Of a stretch of DNA of 64,000 bases, positions 45,295 to 56,421 are shown piece after piece. The stretch lies in assembly GCA_029204225.1 (NCBI GenBank), contig MU831885.1:1-64000 (forward strand), in the 5' to 3' direction. The position numbers and the translations under genes are program-made. Source of the stretch: Diphasiastrum complanatum. Its lineage: Eukaryota; Streptophyta; Lycopodiopsida; Lycopodiales; Lycopodiaceae. A model generated the notes under the pieces. It was not told where the DNA came from. It was given only the letters and a program-made list of their open reading frames with translations, and made no database searches. The first letter of the stretch is position 1. The number at the start of each line of letters is the position of its first letter.

Positions 45295-46272
45295 CTACAA
45301 GACTCCTAAAAAGTGTGATGTCCTCAAAGGATCTTTCATCACCTTTATTAGGATCTTTACAATTTGCTCCATTGGAGTATCTATGCTCTTAGAATTTTCC
45401 ATATGGAATTTTTTCAACATAGAGTGAGCATATCTAGATTGGCATATAAAGACATGATTTTCATAAAAATCAATTTCTAGGCCTAGGATGTAATGTATCT
45501 CTCCTAGATCTTGCATTTTAAACTCACATCCAAGTGCTAGCTTGGTTTCATCAACTAGCTTGATACAACTTCCACAAAGAATAATGTCATCAACATAAAT
45601 TAGAAGAATGACAATATTGCTATCAACAAACTTTAGATACATGGAAGGATCATAGTCACTAAGAGTAAATCCTAGTGAGATAAGAAAAGAGTTAAGTCTT
45701 GAATACCATGATCTTGGTGCTTGCTTGAGTCCATAAAGACTTTTGAAGAGCAAGCACACTTTGGACTCATCCTTGATGAATCCTTGAGGTTGTTCCATAT
45801 AGATCTCCTCCTCAAGATAACCATTTAGAAAAGCATTGGATACATCTAATTGGAACACCTTCCACTTGAAAAAACAAGCAAGAGAAATAAGAATTCTTAT
45901 TGTCACCATCTTTGCAACGGGTGCAAAGGTCTCCTCATAATCAAGACCATGGATTTGAGCAAATCCTTTGGCACATAATCTTGCTTTATGCTTGTTGATG
46001 GTGCCATCATGATTGAACTTCATCCGAAATACCCACTTGCAACCAATCACATGCTTGTTGGATGGAGGATCCACAAGCTCCCAAGTATTGTTGGTGATCA
46101 ATGCATCATACTCTTGCTTCATGGCATCATACCACTCCTTGGTATTGAGTGCCTCTTGTACATTCTTTGGCTCTTCATGAGAGACATAAAAAACATAATT
46201 AGTGGAATCAAGATCCACTTGTTTGCCTTTGTCAACATATGAGAGCCTCTTAGGCTCGGATCTATCTCTCAT
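45295..46272 (-). pseudogene. Reverse transcriptase part of the complete Copia pol
   Basis: 325 codons in the same frame as the gag-integrase ORF, separated from it only by a TAA (46362-46360) and a TGA about 10 codons before 46272. It contains WELVDPPSNKHVIGCKWVFR, KARLCAKGFAQIHGLDYEET, VFQLDVSNAFLNGYLEEEIY and SLYGLKQAPRSWYSRL. The active site is LIYVDDIIL (YVDD), followed by LGEIHYILGLEI and SRYAHSMLKKF. All expected Copia RT blocks are present and the catalytic Asp residues are intact. The apparent Met start has no biological meaning: RT is made as part of a polyprotein. Confidence 0.92.
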
Positions 46273-46359
46273 GGATCTTCTTGGTGAAAAAATTCAAGGA
46301 GAGTCTTCTTCAAATCTCGACCCCATTACATCATGATTGTCTTCAAAATCAATAATTGA

Positions 46360-48621
46360 TTATGCATCCATAGATTTCTTGATCTCGGCCTCTTCAAATG
46401 ATGAGTGTTGATCTTCATGAAAGACAACATCTCTACTTTCAATAACTTGAGAAGTAGTGAGTATAAAGACTCTATAGGCCTTCTTGGTGGATGAGTATCC
46501 AACCATGATCCCTTTGCATGCACTAGGATCTTCCTTCTTCCTTGTTTCCAAGGGAATATGGACAAAGCATAAGCATCCAAAGACTCTAAGGTGATCAACC
46601 TTAGGCTTCTTCAAAAATAAGATTTCATATGGTGACTTTCCTCCAAGAGCTATATGTGGGAGCCTATTGCAAAGATAATTTGCACAATTAATGGCTTCTC
46701 CCCAGAAATCTTTGGGCAAAGATGCCTCAATTCTCATAGATTTTGCACATTCACATAGAGATCTATTCTTTCTCTCGGCCGCTCCATTTTGAGATGGAGA
46801 GTAGGCACAAGAAAACTCTCTTTTAATGCCTTCAAGCTCACAAAAATCTTGAAATTTATTGGAGATATATTCACCACCTCCATCACTTCTAAGAGCATTA
46901 ATCTTGAATGAGAATTGTTTCTCTACATAAGCTTTGAAAATAAGGAAATGATCAAACACCATAGATTTTGAAGCAAGAAGATATATCCAAGTGAATCTTG
47001 TGTAATCATCAATGAAAGTAACAAAACAAGTGGCTCCTCCCTTGCTTGTAGTTGATGATAAATGCACGTCCGAGTGGATTAACTCCAAAGGATGCTTGCT
47101 TTTGATAGAAGATCTTGTAAATGGCTTTTTGTGAGATTTAGCAATAGCACAAGCCTCACAAGGCTTGATCTTCTTGGAGAATGACTTTGGCAAGCCAATA
47201 GCTTTGGATTCTTTGATCATAGAGAGCATGGATTTGTAGTTGGAATGTCCCAACCTCCTATGCCATAATTCCTCCATAGAGAGCTTGTTCACAAGAGCAA
47301 CATTACAAGCATTCACATACTCATTTGGATCTAGTTTATAGATGCCACAAAATCTAGATCCTAATGCAAGTATCTCATCATTCTTCTTGATAGTGCAAGT
47401 ATCAACATTGAATTTTACATCAAGGCCATTATCAAGCAATTGGCCAACACTAATAAGATTCTTGGTAAGCTTAGGTACATAAAGAACTTTAGAGAGAGAA
47501 AGAACTTTAGAGAATGCAAGCTTCAAGGGAATGTTCCCTATGCCTTCAATAGGACATTCAAAATCATTTGCAGTGTATATTGATTTCTTTACTCCATCAT
47601 AAGGTGCAATAGAAGAGAAAGAGTCCTTGGAGCTACACATATGTGAAGAGGCTCCACTATCAATATACCATAGGCCGTCCTTCTTGAAAGGAGTAGATGA
47701 GAAACTAGAGACCATAAGAGATCCCTCTCCATCACTTGCAATAGTGTCTTCCTTCTCGTTGGTAATATTGGCTTGCTTGAGTTGATTCTTCTTTTTGAAG
47801 AAATTGGTGGCATAATGACCTTTCTTGCCACAATAAAAGCACTTGATCTTCTTCTTCTTCTTGAGCTTGGATGATGAAGCATTAGAGGAATCATCTTCCT
47901 CCTCATCTTTGTCTTTGGATTTGACTTTTTCCTTGCTTGAGGATTGTTGATGTTGGTTCTTGCTCCTCTCTTTGTGCTTATCCTTGGCAAAGAGAGCTTT
48001 GCCATCATTATGAGTGAGAGAAAGCTTGTCCATCCTCAAGAGCTTGTACTCTTGTCTTGATTCTTTTGAAATTAGCACACTTTGGAGAGCCTCCAAACTT
48101 GGTAGCTCCTCCTTAATGGCATAGGATTGGACAAGGTTATCAAATTCACTTCTCAAGCCATTGAGAATGACTTGAACTAGCTCATTTTGATTGATGGAAT
48201 CACCAATGCAAGCAAGCTCTCTATGAATATCTTTTACTCTCAAAACATAACTAGATGCACTCTCATCACTCTTTTGGCTACTTTGAAAGATTTGATTCCT
48301 AAGAGTGAGAAGCCTAGAGGTATTCTTAGCCTCATAGATAGTCTTGAGACAATCCCAGGCTTCTTTGGCTGTTGTACAAGTACCTATCTCCCTCAATATC
48401 TCATTAGAGACATTCATCTTAATGTAGTGGAGAGCCATCCTAGCTCTCTTTTTGTATTTTTGAGCCTCTTGAAGAACTTGTGGTTCTTCTTTAAGGCCAA
48501 GAACTATGTCCATCACGTCTTGAAGGATCAAGATGGACTCCATCCTCATTTTCCAAATTGAATAATTTGAAGTGGTCAATCTTTCACTTGGTTCCAACAA
48601 GGATGAACCCATTGAAGACAT
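46360..48621 (-). CDS. Copia gag-protease-integrase polyprotein (753 codons to stop)
   Basis: The start is placed at MSSMGSSLLEPSERL (48621), matching the related gag at 41018; 18 further codons upstream look like leader. Gag occupies about residues 1-240. The zinc knuckle is CFYCGKKGHYATNF, where the fourth Cys of CX2CX4HX4C is replaced by Phe. The protease has WYIDSGASSHM (active-site DSGA intact). Pre-integrase LWHRRLGHSNYKSML and CEACAIAKSHKKPF supply the HHCC finger. The integrase core has LIHSDV and ALRSDGGGEY (Asp, Asp) and SPSQNGAAERKNRSL (Glu). It ends with LRVFGCLCFVHIP and IMVGYSSTKKAYRVFI. The frame stops at TAA 46362-46360 (after KKSMDA), probably a mutated CAA, and the reverse transcriptase continues in the same frame. 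Confidence 0.92.
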   Translation of the reverse strand: MSSMGSSLLEPSERLTTSNYSIWKMRMESILILQDVMDIVLGLKEEPQVLQEAQKYKKRARMALHYIKMNVSNEILREIGTCTTAKEAWDCLKTIYEAKNTSRLLTLRNQIFQSSQKSDESASSYVLRVKDIHRELACIGDSINQNELVQVILNGLRSEFDNLVQSYAIKEELPSLEALQSVLISKESRQEYKLLRMDKLSLTHNDGKALFAKDKHKERSKNQHQQSSSKEKVKSKDKDEEEDDSSNASSSKLKKKKKIKCFYCGKKGHYATNFFKKKNQLKQANITNEKEDTIASDGEGSLMVSSFSSTPFKKDGLWYIDSGASSHMCSSKDSFSSIAPYDGVKKSIYTANDFECPIEGIGNIPLKLAFSKVLSLSKVLYVPKLTKNLISVGQLLDNGLDVKFNVDTCTIKKNDEILALGSRFCGIYKLDPNEYVNACNVALVNKLSMEELWHRRLGHSNYKSMLSMIKESKAIGLPKSFSKKIKPCEACAIAKSHKKPFTRSSIKSKHPLELIHSDVHLSSTTSKGGATCFVTFIDDYTRFTWIYLLASKSMVFDHFLIFKAYVEKQFSFKINALRSDGGGEYISNKFQDFCELEGIKREFSCAYSPSQNGAAERKNRSLCECAKSMRIEASLPKDFWGEAINCANYLCNRLPHIALGGKSPYEILFLKKPKVDHLRVFGCLCFVHIPLETRKKEDPSACKGIMVGYSSTKKAYRVFILTTSQVIESRDVVFHEDQHSSFEEAEIKKSMDA

Positions 48622-49361
48622 TTGAAGTGAAGAAAACTCAAATGATGAACAGTAAATGCTGTTACACACTTTCAATAGGATCCAATAATTGAGTACTATC
48701 TCCTCCTATAAAAGATCTTACAACAATTTGTGAATTGATTCTCACTAGCTACTCAAATCTCTCTAAAACAAGATCTATTTCACATCAAATGATGGAGTAT
48801 AGGAAAAGTTAGGATCTAACACTCTTAGCACGTGTGAAATACACTAAGAAACCAAATTTGACTCAAATACAATGATATTGCATGAAACAAAATGGCTAAG
48901 ATCTCAAAACAGTGCCTAGATCACATATAGATGAGATTGGCAAGCATACAGCTGTGATTTTGGATCAACCAAGCAATCTCTTGACCAAACCAAATGTGTC
49001 CACCCAGGTCTAGGTGCCCTACCTAACCCTCTTCAAAATCTTATAACTTTTGATTGGCTCAACCAAATGGAATGAAATTGATTGCAACAGAAACTAGACA
49101 AAAATAGCTTCAAAACAAGCTATCAAGCAAGATAAATGGATCAAACATGAGAGAGAACTTCCAAAATGAAATTGGATGTTCCTCACACGTGTCTAAGCAC
49201 CTGATTCTGTACAGTACCAGGTCATACCCAATCAATGTCCTTTTGATCTCTTTTGATCCAAGATTGAACAAGATAGCTAGGAAAATGGGCCTTGACAACT
49301 TCTAGCTCAAGATTGATGAGATTTTTTTCACTTAGATGGATCAAAATTCATGGTAACCTTA
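48622..49361 (-). other. Leader of the complete Copia
   Basis: About 740 bp between primer site and gag ATG without coding potential. Confidence 0.7.
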
Positions 49362-49378
49362 GGTAGGCTCTGATACCA
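49362..49378 (-). other. Primer-binding site (initiator-Met tRNA) of the complete Copia
   Basis: Minus strand TGGTATCAGAGCCTACC, immediately after the CA end of the 5' LTR. Confidence 0.93.
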
Positions 49379-50115
49379 TGTTGAATTTCACACGTGTGGA
49401 CTGTCCACTACATGTACTTGTGATCTCCTAAGGTGTGTAGATGCACCAAGATCAAGACTAGATTGAGATTCAAGATCAATCTTGAATCCTATGGCAAAAA
49501 CACACTACTACATGCATTCAATCACTTCCAACTCTCACTCACATGTGTGGGAAGTATTCAAAAAATAATCTAAGTAAAAACAAGTTGCTCTCCTCGGGTA
49601 GAGAGAGAAAATGCATCATGAGCTCTCGGGTAGAGAGAGAAAGCTAGAAATTCAATAACTCACAAAATCTATGAAATCACCAAATCAATTAGCTTCAAAA
49701 TGAGGAGTACAATGATACTAGTAGGTCCACGAGCTACCACTATGCTTAACTATGATTGGACCATATTTTGTCACCTCTTGATCCTATTGGATCATTGATC
49801 TATGCACCTCTTAATTCTATTGGACTATATTCAAGCACACCTCAATTTCCTATTGGACCTCACAAGGTTCCACCTCTAAATCCTATTGGACCTCTTGGAA
49901 TTCATCAAACAAAAACTTTACACCTGTCTACACTCTAACTAGCAAGTGTTTAGCCTCTTACTCTATTTTGGCTCAATAGTGACATTACAAGTGGAAATGC
50001 ATAATTTGCCATCTATGCCAAATTTATTCCTATCAACATCCTACACCTAGATGCTTGATGTAAAAAACATAAGACCCCTATATCTAACATAGATAATCTT
50101 TTTCAATTCTTCACA
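49379..50115 (-). repeat. 5' LTR of the complete Copia (737 bp)
   Basis: Same length and ends as the 3' LTR. Nine differences were seen, all C/T or G/A. Confidence 0.95.
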
Positions 50116-50120
50116 CTTAG
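50116..50120. repeat. Target-site duplication of the complete Copia (right)
   Basis: cttag, identical to 43874-43878. Confidence 0.9.
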
Positions 50121-50366
50121 ATGCATTTTAGAAAAATCCAAAACAAGTTTGGCAGCTTCATATTGTGAATCAAAAATTTCCACTACATTAGCTATTGAAA
50201 TCATCCTAGATGGATGTACATATCTATTTCCAAATTGTGCAACTACTTTATTAGTTCTCCTTCTTGATGAAAAATAGAAGTTTAGGTATGATTTCCTTTC
50301 TATGATATATTCTTTAGGTAGGTATTTATCAATTCTCAAATGCCATGCATGAGGAGCTTGTTTCAA
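50116..50366 (-). pseudogene. Gypsy pol fragment upstream of the Copia insertion
   Basis: The minus frame from 50366 reads KQAPHAWHLRIDKYL and later RRTNKVVAQFGNRYVHPSRM, VVEIFDSQYEAAKLVLDFSK, then MHL at the insertion point. The frame lines up with CELSKIL... at 43873 once the Copia and one CTTAG are removed. The first block resembles a Copia RT phrase (LKQAPRAWYxRID), so an older recombination between elements may be recorded here too. Low certainty for the first 60 codons, good for the junction. Confidence 0.55.
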
Positions 50367-51019
50367 ATTCTATAAAGTTTTCTTCAACTCACAAACATAC
50401 ACTACAAGCTAGTAGAGGTTTTTCACTACTTTTTTGGAATAGTTTTACAAAAGATAGCCAAAAATTGGGGTGCAAGTAGTGCAAGGCTTCCATTCCTTGA
50501 CTAATGTTGATATAAGCCTCAAAATCATTTTTCATATGGTCCTTTAAATTAGATTTTTTTTTTCAATACTCATTTTGAGGATTATATTCGACGCTGATAA
50601 AAAAATTGCAAACCTTGATATAAGCCTTAGTATATTACAAGATAGATTATAATTTGCTTATCAACATTGAATAATTTGATTTTCTATCAGTAATAGGGCC
50701 CATATATAAGTGAAACCAAAATGTGATATACTATATAACAATATATCATGATCCTATGTAATTATCTAATTCACACATAACCTATATTTGTGTGATGCCA
50801 ATTATCAAATAAATAAGTATAGCGACCAATATAGTGGGAATCTATTCACGCTACTCGAGGCTTGGTTGCCATTTAAAGCTGAGTCCCCTCTTGAAAGAAG
50901 CTCGATGTATGGTCAAGACTGGTTGTGATCCTTCACCAAAGATTAGATGCCAATCTAGCAAGATAGATACAACACTTCATCCACCAAACTAAATGAGTCC
51001 GTCTCTACCTCTATCCAGA
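50367..51019. other. AT-rich stretch, nothing recognised
   Basis: No coding signal or repeat partner on either strand. Confidence 0.4.
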
Positions 51020-51800
51020 TTTTCCCTATAACTTCATTATTAATAAGCTAATATTCACTAGTTGATGGCGATGGTGACAATGGGATAAATGATCGAACAT
51101 GTGTATCATGCGATGTCGAATCATTTGATGATGATGCATCATAATTGATAAGATCGTCATTTGCTTGAAAAGCATGCAACTCATCAATGTCCTCTGACTG
51201 AGACTTATCATCTTCATAATCTTGTTCAAGTCCTAAAATTGGCCACATGTCCTCCATGACATCTCTACCCTAAAATATTCTTATACTATGATGAACAACT
51301 TGACTCACATACCACCATATGGGATTTGAATGGTCAAGGTGAAAGATCACATGTATTTATCACCATAAACATTGACTTAATAAGTATATCTATGTTATTG
51401 AGTACATAGACATACTTACAATTTTTATATAGAGGATCAACTAATCAACACACAAAGGCCATTGATTATAACTACATGAGCACATTTTACGTACCTGCTC
51501 ACATTATTGAGAAAAAATAAATGCATTATGTTGATGTACAAAGCTTGGTGAGGTTAATAGAAGCATAGCAGCTCTCATCTTTCATGATAGTCGAATTAGG
51601 ACCATTACAAATAAGCTTAAACATTTTACATCAAACATAAAAAAGCTGAATTGCCTAATTCCAACTTCCAAGGCATCATGGATTGTCCCACAATAATCGA
51701 GTTGAGAAAAGGCTAGGTTGAGAAAATTGTGCTTGCTTGACTCTCTTGAGTGAAATTTGCCATGACTCCACAATCATATGTGTTTTTATTTTTATCAATA
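51020..51800 (-). pseudogene. CACTA (En/Spm) transposase C-terminal remnant (DUF4216-like)
   Basis: The minus reading from 51800 gives NTYDCGVMANFTQESQAST, then QPSLFS, then in the next frame LDYCGTIHDALEVGIRQFSF and FMFDVKC, then GPNSTIMKDESCYASINLTK, and later YFFSIM followed by sequence resembling the QxxQVFY segment. This order (NSGV.., DYYGxIxxIxEL.. FxxxxFxxxW, ..GxxxVNxxRL, ..FxxASQxxQVFY) is that of the DUF4216 region at the C-terminus of plant CACTA TNP2 proteins. The last open stretch (51257-51048, MEDMWPILGLEQDYEDDKSQ...) is the acidic C-terminal tail. Frames change at least twice. An AG acceptor-like site lies upstream and the intron is within the duplicated block. Confidence 0.6.
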
Positions 51801-52487
51801 CACTCCACTCGAAAATATTATGCATGCATCCACAACGCATTGTGTTTTTGTACTAAACAAGAAATAACAAAAGGTGTTAGTGAAATAAATTTTGATGGAT
51901 GACATGTGCCAACCCATGCTGAATATATATCAATCAAATGCATAAAACTACTAGTTAAATATGTGAGCAGTTTATTAAAAAAAAAATTGCATCCCCTTGC
52001 AAATTCATGCTCTCTCTTTGTTACTTCCTAGTTATTAGTTGTGGCTTGTCTAAAGACAGGCAATCAAGTGTTATGTACTAGGGAAAAAGAGCAAGATCAT
52101 GTAGGTATGGTTGTCTTCTATGCCTTCTCCTAAATGTGGCTCAAGTAGTTGCTCTATGAGCTTTGGCTCTTTCATATCTCGAAATCCACTTTTTTTTTCT
52201 TGATTTTTAAAATGCAAAACTTATTCACCTTCTCCCTTGAGAACTCACTCATTTTTCTTATCACTTCATTTTCTTGACAAACTTCTCCAACAAGACACAA
52301 TTAGCATATAGAGAATTAACACTAAATAGAGCTTTAGGCATAGATTAATCTAAAATATTCAAGAATTACCTATAGGCTCACATTTTTACATATCCTAGTT
52401 TTGGCATTGTCTAATGGAAGATTTTATAGATTGATGTTAGCAAATTATCAATGTCCTTGTGCATGTTATTGGCAAAATTCATCTTGA
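51606..52487. repeat. 882-bp tandem duplication, copy 1
   Basis: Every segment compared between 51606-52487 and 52488-53369 is identical, including an A10 run and a T9 run. It holds the CACTA DUF4216-type exon start and the adjacent intron-like sequence. Confidence 0.95.
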
Positions 52488-53369
52488 TACAAATAAGCTT
52501 AAACATTTTACATCAAACATAAAAAAGCTGAATTGCCTAATTCCAACTTCCAAGGCATCATGGATTGTCCCACAATAATCGAGTTGAGAAAAGGCTAGGT
52601 TGAGAAAATTGTGCTTGCTTGACTCTCTTGAGTGAAATTTGCCATGACTCCACAATCATATGTGTTTTTATTTTTATCAATACACTCCACTCGAAAATAT
52701 TATGCATGCATCCACAACGCATTGTGTTTTTGTACTAAACAAGAAATAACAAAAGGTGTTAGTGAAATAAATTTTGATGGATGACATGTGCCAACCCATG
52801 CTGAATATATATCAATCAAATGCATAAAACTACTAGTTAAATATGTGAGCAGTTTATTAAAAAAAAAATTGCATCCCCTTGCAAATTCATGCTCTCTCTT
52901 TGTTACTTCCTAGTTATTAGTTGTGGCTTGTCTAAAGACAGGCAATCAAGTGTTATGTACTAGGGAAAAAGAGCAAGATCATGTAGGTATGGTTGTCTTC
53001 TATGCCTTCTCCTAAATGTGGCTCAAGTAGTTGCTCTATGAGCTTTGGCTCTTTCATATCTCGAAATCCACTTTTTTTTTCTTGATTTTTAAAATGCAAA
53101 ACTTATTCACCTTCTCCCTTGAGAACTCACTCATTTTTCTTATCACTTCATTTTCTTGACAAACTTCTCCAACAAGACACAATTAGCATATAGAGAATTA
53201 ACACTAAATAGAGCTTTAGGCATAGATTAATCTAAAATATTCAAGAATTACCTATAGGCTCACATTTTTACATATCCTAGTTTTGGCATTGTCTAATGGA
53301 AGATTTTATAGATTGATGTTAGCAAATTATCAATGTCCTTGTGCATGTTATTGGCAAAATTCATCTTGA
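52488..53369. repeat. 882-bp tandem duplication, copy 2
   Basis: Second copy, head to tail with the first, no spacer. Confidence 0.95.
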
Positions 53370-54159
53370 TACATAAAAAAATGTTCGAGATATTATCCAC
53401 ATTTTTCTCCAATGAGAGTATGTTCAGGCTCCCAAGGATTACTGCAAAATCAAAGTAACGATCTATTAGATAAATGAAAGACACTCAAAGCATGCAATGA
53501 TATAGCATAAAAAAATATTATAAAAAGGAATATCTTATAATTAAAGAACTTACTTAATATGATAACAAATTATTATGTACTTAACAAGTGTGCATCCAAC
53601 AAATAACCATTGTGATAAACCTCTCATTGCTTTCCTTGAAAAGTGTTGTGCATCTAGCAAATAAGCATTGTGATAAGTTCTCATTGCTTCCCTTGATGGA
53701 ATGCAAGATGAAATTGCTAAGAACAAATAGTTCTCTTCTTGAGTCCCTTGCAATTCACAGATTGGGGGAGTTGTAGTCACGTCTCTATGACAAGTTAACT
53801 TATTGAGGACTTCTTATTCTTCAATTCTTCATAGTTATTTATTTCAAAATATATGCCACAATCAATTTCATCTTTTTTTTTGACAACACTAATGGCATTA
53901 GATATATCTTTCTCAAACTTTAGATAATGTTCAGAGTCTATAAATGTTGTTGGAGGGGGAGGATGAAGAGTGAGTGTAGTCTCAATACTAGTTGGGGCAA
54001 GAGTAGGATGTACAATATTTATAGGATTTTCCAAAATGGACGTTGTGGGAGCTTCAACTTTCAATTTCACATGATTCCTTTTATCATGGCCCTAATGGGG
54101 GTTTGGACCATTAGGGGATACATTGGACATAGATATTAGGCCTAATCTGGATAGTAGTC
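53370..54159. other. Unassigned sequence
   Basis: A 91-codon minus ORF (54070-53795) with a Pro/Thr-rich segment (APTSIETTLTLHPPPPTT) and a Lys/Asp/Glu-rich end is open but unrecognised; it could be an upstream exon of the CACTA gene. A tandem similarity gcatc.a.caaataa.cattgtgataa occurs at 53590 and 53650 (period about 60). Confidence 0.3.
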
Positions 54160-55475
54160 GAGTAGGACCATGGGGTCACACCCGCATGCAGGACTGGGAA
54201 GAAGTATAAGAAAAAATCTAAAACATCAGTAAGGGATGCCTTCAAGCAGGGCTTATATTTCAATTGTGGCAAAGCAGGGCATTTAACTAAAGAGTGTCTA
54301 CAGAAGAACAAGTCCTTATCAGACCTATGATCTACCATCAAGTAAAATGCAAATTCGGATGTTGTTAATGCTCCTTGTGAGTGTCAATTTAGTACATTAT
54401 CTTTTAGTCCTCACAATTTGTTTCGTATTAGGGTCAAATTGTTAGGAAAAGATGTGAATGTGTTGTTTGACTCTAGTAGTACTCATAACTTCATTAATTC
54501 TCAACTTGTGTAGAGACTCCGGGTGCCTACCAAGCCAAGTGACCACGATACATGGTTAAGCTTGCTTCAGGGTTGAACACTGAAGTTTTAGATATCATGA
54601 TTCTGGAAATGGAATTGAATCTGTAGGGTTATGTTAAGAAGATTAATATTCATATGCTAAATCTGGGCCAATAAGATGTAATTTTGGGTTACGAGTGGTT
54701 ATTCAATAAATCTGACAGTTTTTTAATTGATTTTAAGAAACATAAGTTAGAGTTTTTTGATAGTAATGGTAAATGTGTATCTATTTTTGGAAACGATACT
54801 TGTACTCAGTTTCTGATGATTTCATCAATGGAATTGTTAAAGAAATCCCACAATTTCAAATGATACTATCAACTTTTAAAATCTAGCTTAAGTGGAATTG
54901 TATCTGATTCTTCTAATGGGAATGATAGTTCTAATTCAATTATTGATAGTAATTTCATTGTGAATGATCAATATCAATGTTGTAATCTAGCTCAAGTGGA
55001 ATAATGGTTTCTGATTCTTCTAATGGGAATGATAATTCTAATTCAATTACTTATGGTAGTTTCATTGTGAATGATGAATATCAGTGTTGTAACTTAGATC
55101 GTGAGCATGAAGAGAAACAATTATTAGCAGATTTTAAGCAAAAAATGTGTGATGTGTTTCCTAGTGAACTACCACATGGTCTACCACTGTCAAGGCCAAT
55201 AGATCATAGGATAGAATTAAATCCAGGTAGTCAATCAACCATATCGGTTTAGTTTGAAGGAAGAGGAGGAAGTGACTTGGCAAATTGAGGAAAGGGGTAT
55301 CTTCGTATGGGTCACATTTGGCCTAGTAAGTCTCCATGTAGAGCACCCGTTCTTCTAAAGGACAAGAAAGATGTTACTTTTCAGATGTGATGTGTGTAGA
55401 CTATAAAGGGCTAAATAAATTTATTGTTAAAAACAAATATCCATAGCCTAGAATGGACGATCTAGTTGATCCGTG
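54160..55475 (+). pseudogene. Gypsy gag end, protease and RT start
   Basis: Plus-strand reading gives a basic gag end (KKYKKKSKTSVRDAFKQ) with a zinc knuckle YFNCGKAGHLTKEC, whose first Cys is Tyr. The retropepsin is VNVLFDSSSTHNFINSQLV, where the active site DSGAT has become DSSST, and its end is DVILGYEWLFNKSDSFLIDF. The start of reverse transcriptase is DVFPSELPHGLPLSRPIDHR with IELNPGSQ, then MGHIWPSKSPCRAPVLLKDK and VDYKGLNKFIVKNKYP. Stops and frameshifts are frequent. It breaks off at about 55470 where a different tandem repeat starts. An internal duplication of about 104 bp lies at 54882-55098 in the protease-RT linker. Confidence 0.85.
54882..55098. repeat. Tandem duplication (about 104 bp) inside the Gypsy remnant
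   Basis: tctagct.aagtggaat starts at 54882 and 54986, and both copies contain tctgattcttctaatgggaa and tttcattgtgaatgat.aa. Confidence 0.8.
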
Positions 55476-55482
55476 CTACTAT

Positions 55483-56080
55483 GAGAGACAGAGATGATAG
55501 TGAATCTTATCAGAAAACATACGTTTGTAGAGAGCTCTTCATGATCAAAGATATCATACTTTCAAAAATAGTAGGTAGTGCATTGTTGGACAATATGTAT
55601 TATAAGACTTTTGGTCTTCCATCGTTGGAAAGCAACAATGGTGCTCATTAGGCTGTTTTGCATAGATAGCACATTCATTTACTAGAGCAGATTATGCAAG
55701 CATCGCTGGTACAGTAGCGATATACTACTTTACAAGTGCTCACATATGACTATAAGTAATATGTGTCACTGCTAAACTGTGAGAGACAGAGATGATAGCG
55801 AATCTTATCAAAAAACATACATTTGTAGAGAGCTCTTCATGATCAAAGATATCATACTTTCAAAAATAGCAGGTGGTGCATCGTTGGACAATATGTATTA
55901 TAAGACTTTTGGTATTCCATCGCTGGAAAGCAACGATGGTGCTCATTAAGTTGTTTTGCATAGATAGCACATTCATTTACCAGAGCAGATAATGCAAGCA
56001 TTGAAAATACAGTAGCGATATACTACTTTACAAGTGCTCACGTATGACTATAAGTAGTATGTGTCACAAGCCATAATAAG
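55483..56080. repeat. Tandem duplication, 298-bp unit
   Basis: Units start at 55483 and 55781 (gagagacagagatgatag); they differ by scattered substitutions. No coding function seen. Confidence 0.9.
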
Positions 56081-56097
56081 TATTATGTGTCACAAGC

Positions 56098-56421
56098 CAT
56101 AATACTGTACTATCATTTTTGGCCAGCGATGGATCACACAATAGGAATATGCTAATCTGAGCAGCGATGCTAGTTCCAAAGTTAGCAGCAATGGATGCCA
56201 TACCTATAACAATGCTTCATGCACTCAAACATCCAACAAATGATGTATGATAGCGATGTCATAATACTATGTTATCATTTTTGGCCAGTAATGGATCGCA
56301 CTATCAATAGTATGAGGATGCCAATATGAGAAGTGATGCTAATTCCGATCTGAGGAGCAATGAATAACATATATATATCATTGCTTCATTCACACAAACA
56401 TCCAACAATCAGCGTATAATA
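56098..56421. repeat. Tandem duplication, 162-bp unit
   Basis: Units start at 56098 and 56260 (cataatact...atcatttttggccag). Both contain variants of agcgatg and ccatcgct, words that also recur in the preceding 298-bp units and to 56580. Confidence 0.8.

Larger units (their letters stand above)
43879..50115 (-). mobile_element. Complete Ty1/Copia retrotransposon, recent, inactive
   Basis: A 6,237-bp element with two 737-bp LTRs, a 5-bp target duplication (CTTAG), a primer-binding site, a polypurine tract and Copia-ordered gag-protease-integrase-RT-RNase H on the minus strand. The LTRs differ at nine positions by eye, all transitions (about 1.2%), so the insertion is much younger than the other elements here. 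Two stops between integrase and RT and two frame breaks in RNase H, plus a damaged zinc knuckle, mean this copy cannot encode working enzymes. Confidence 0.95.

Noticed and set aside
49362-49378. tRNA gene
   Set aside because: The match is only to the 3' end complement of initiator-Met tRNA and abuts an LTR, so it is a primer-binding site. No cloverleaf was found here or elsewhere in the window.
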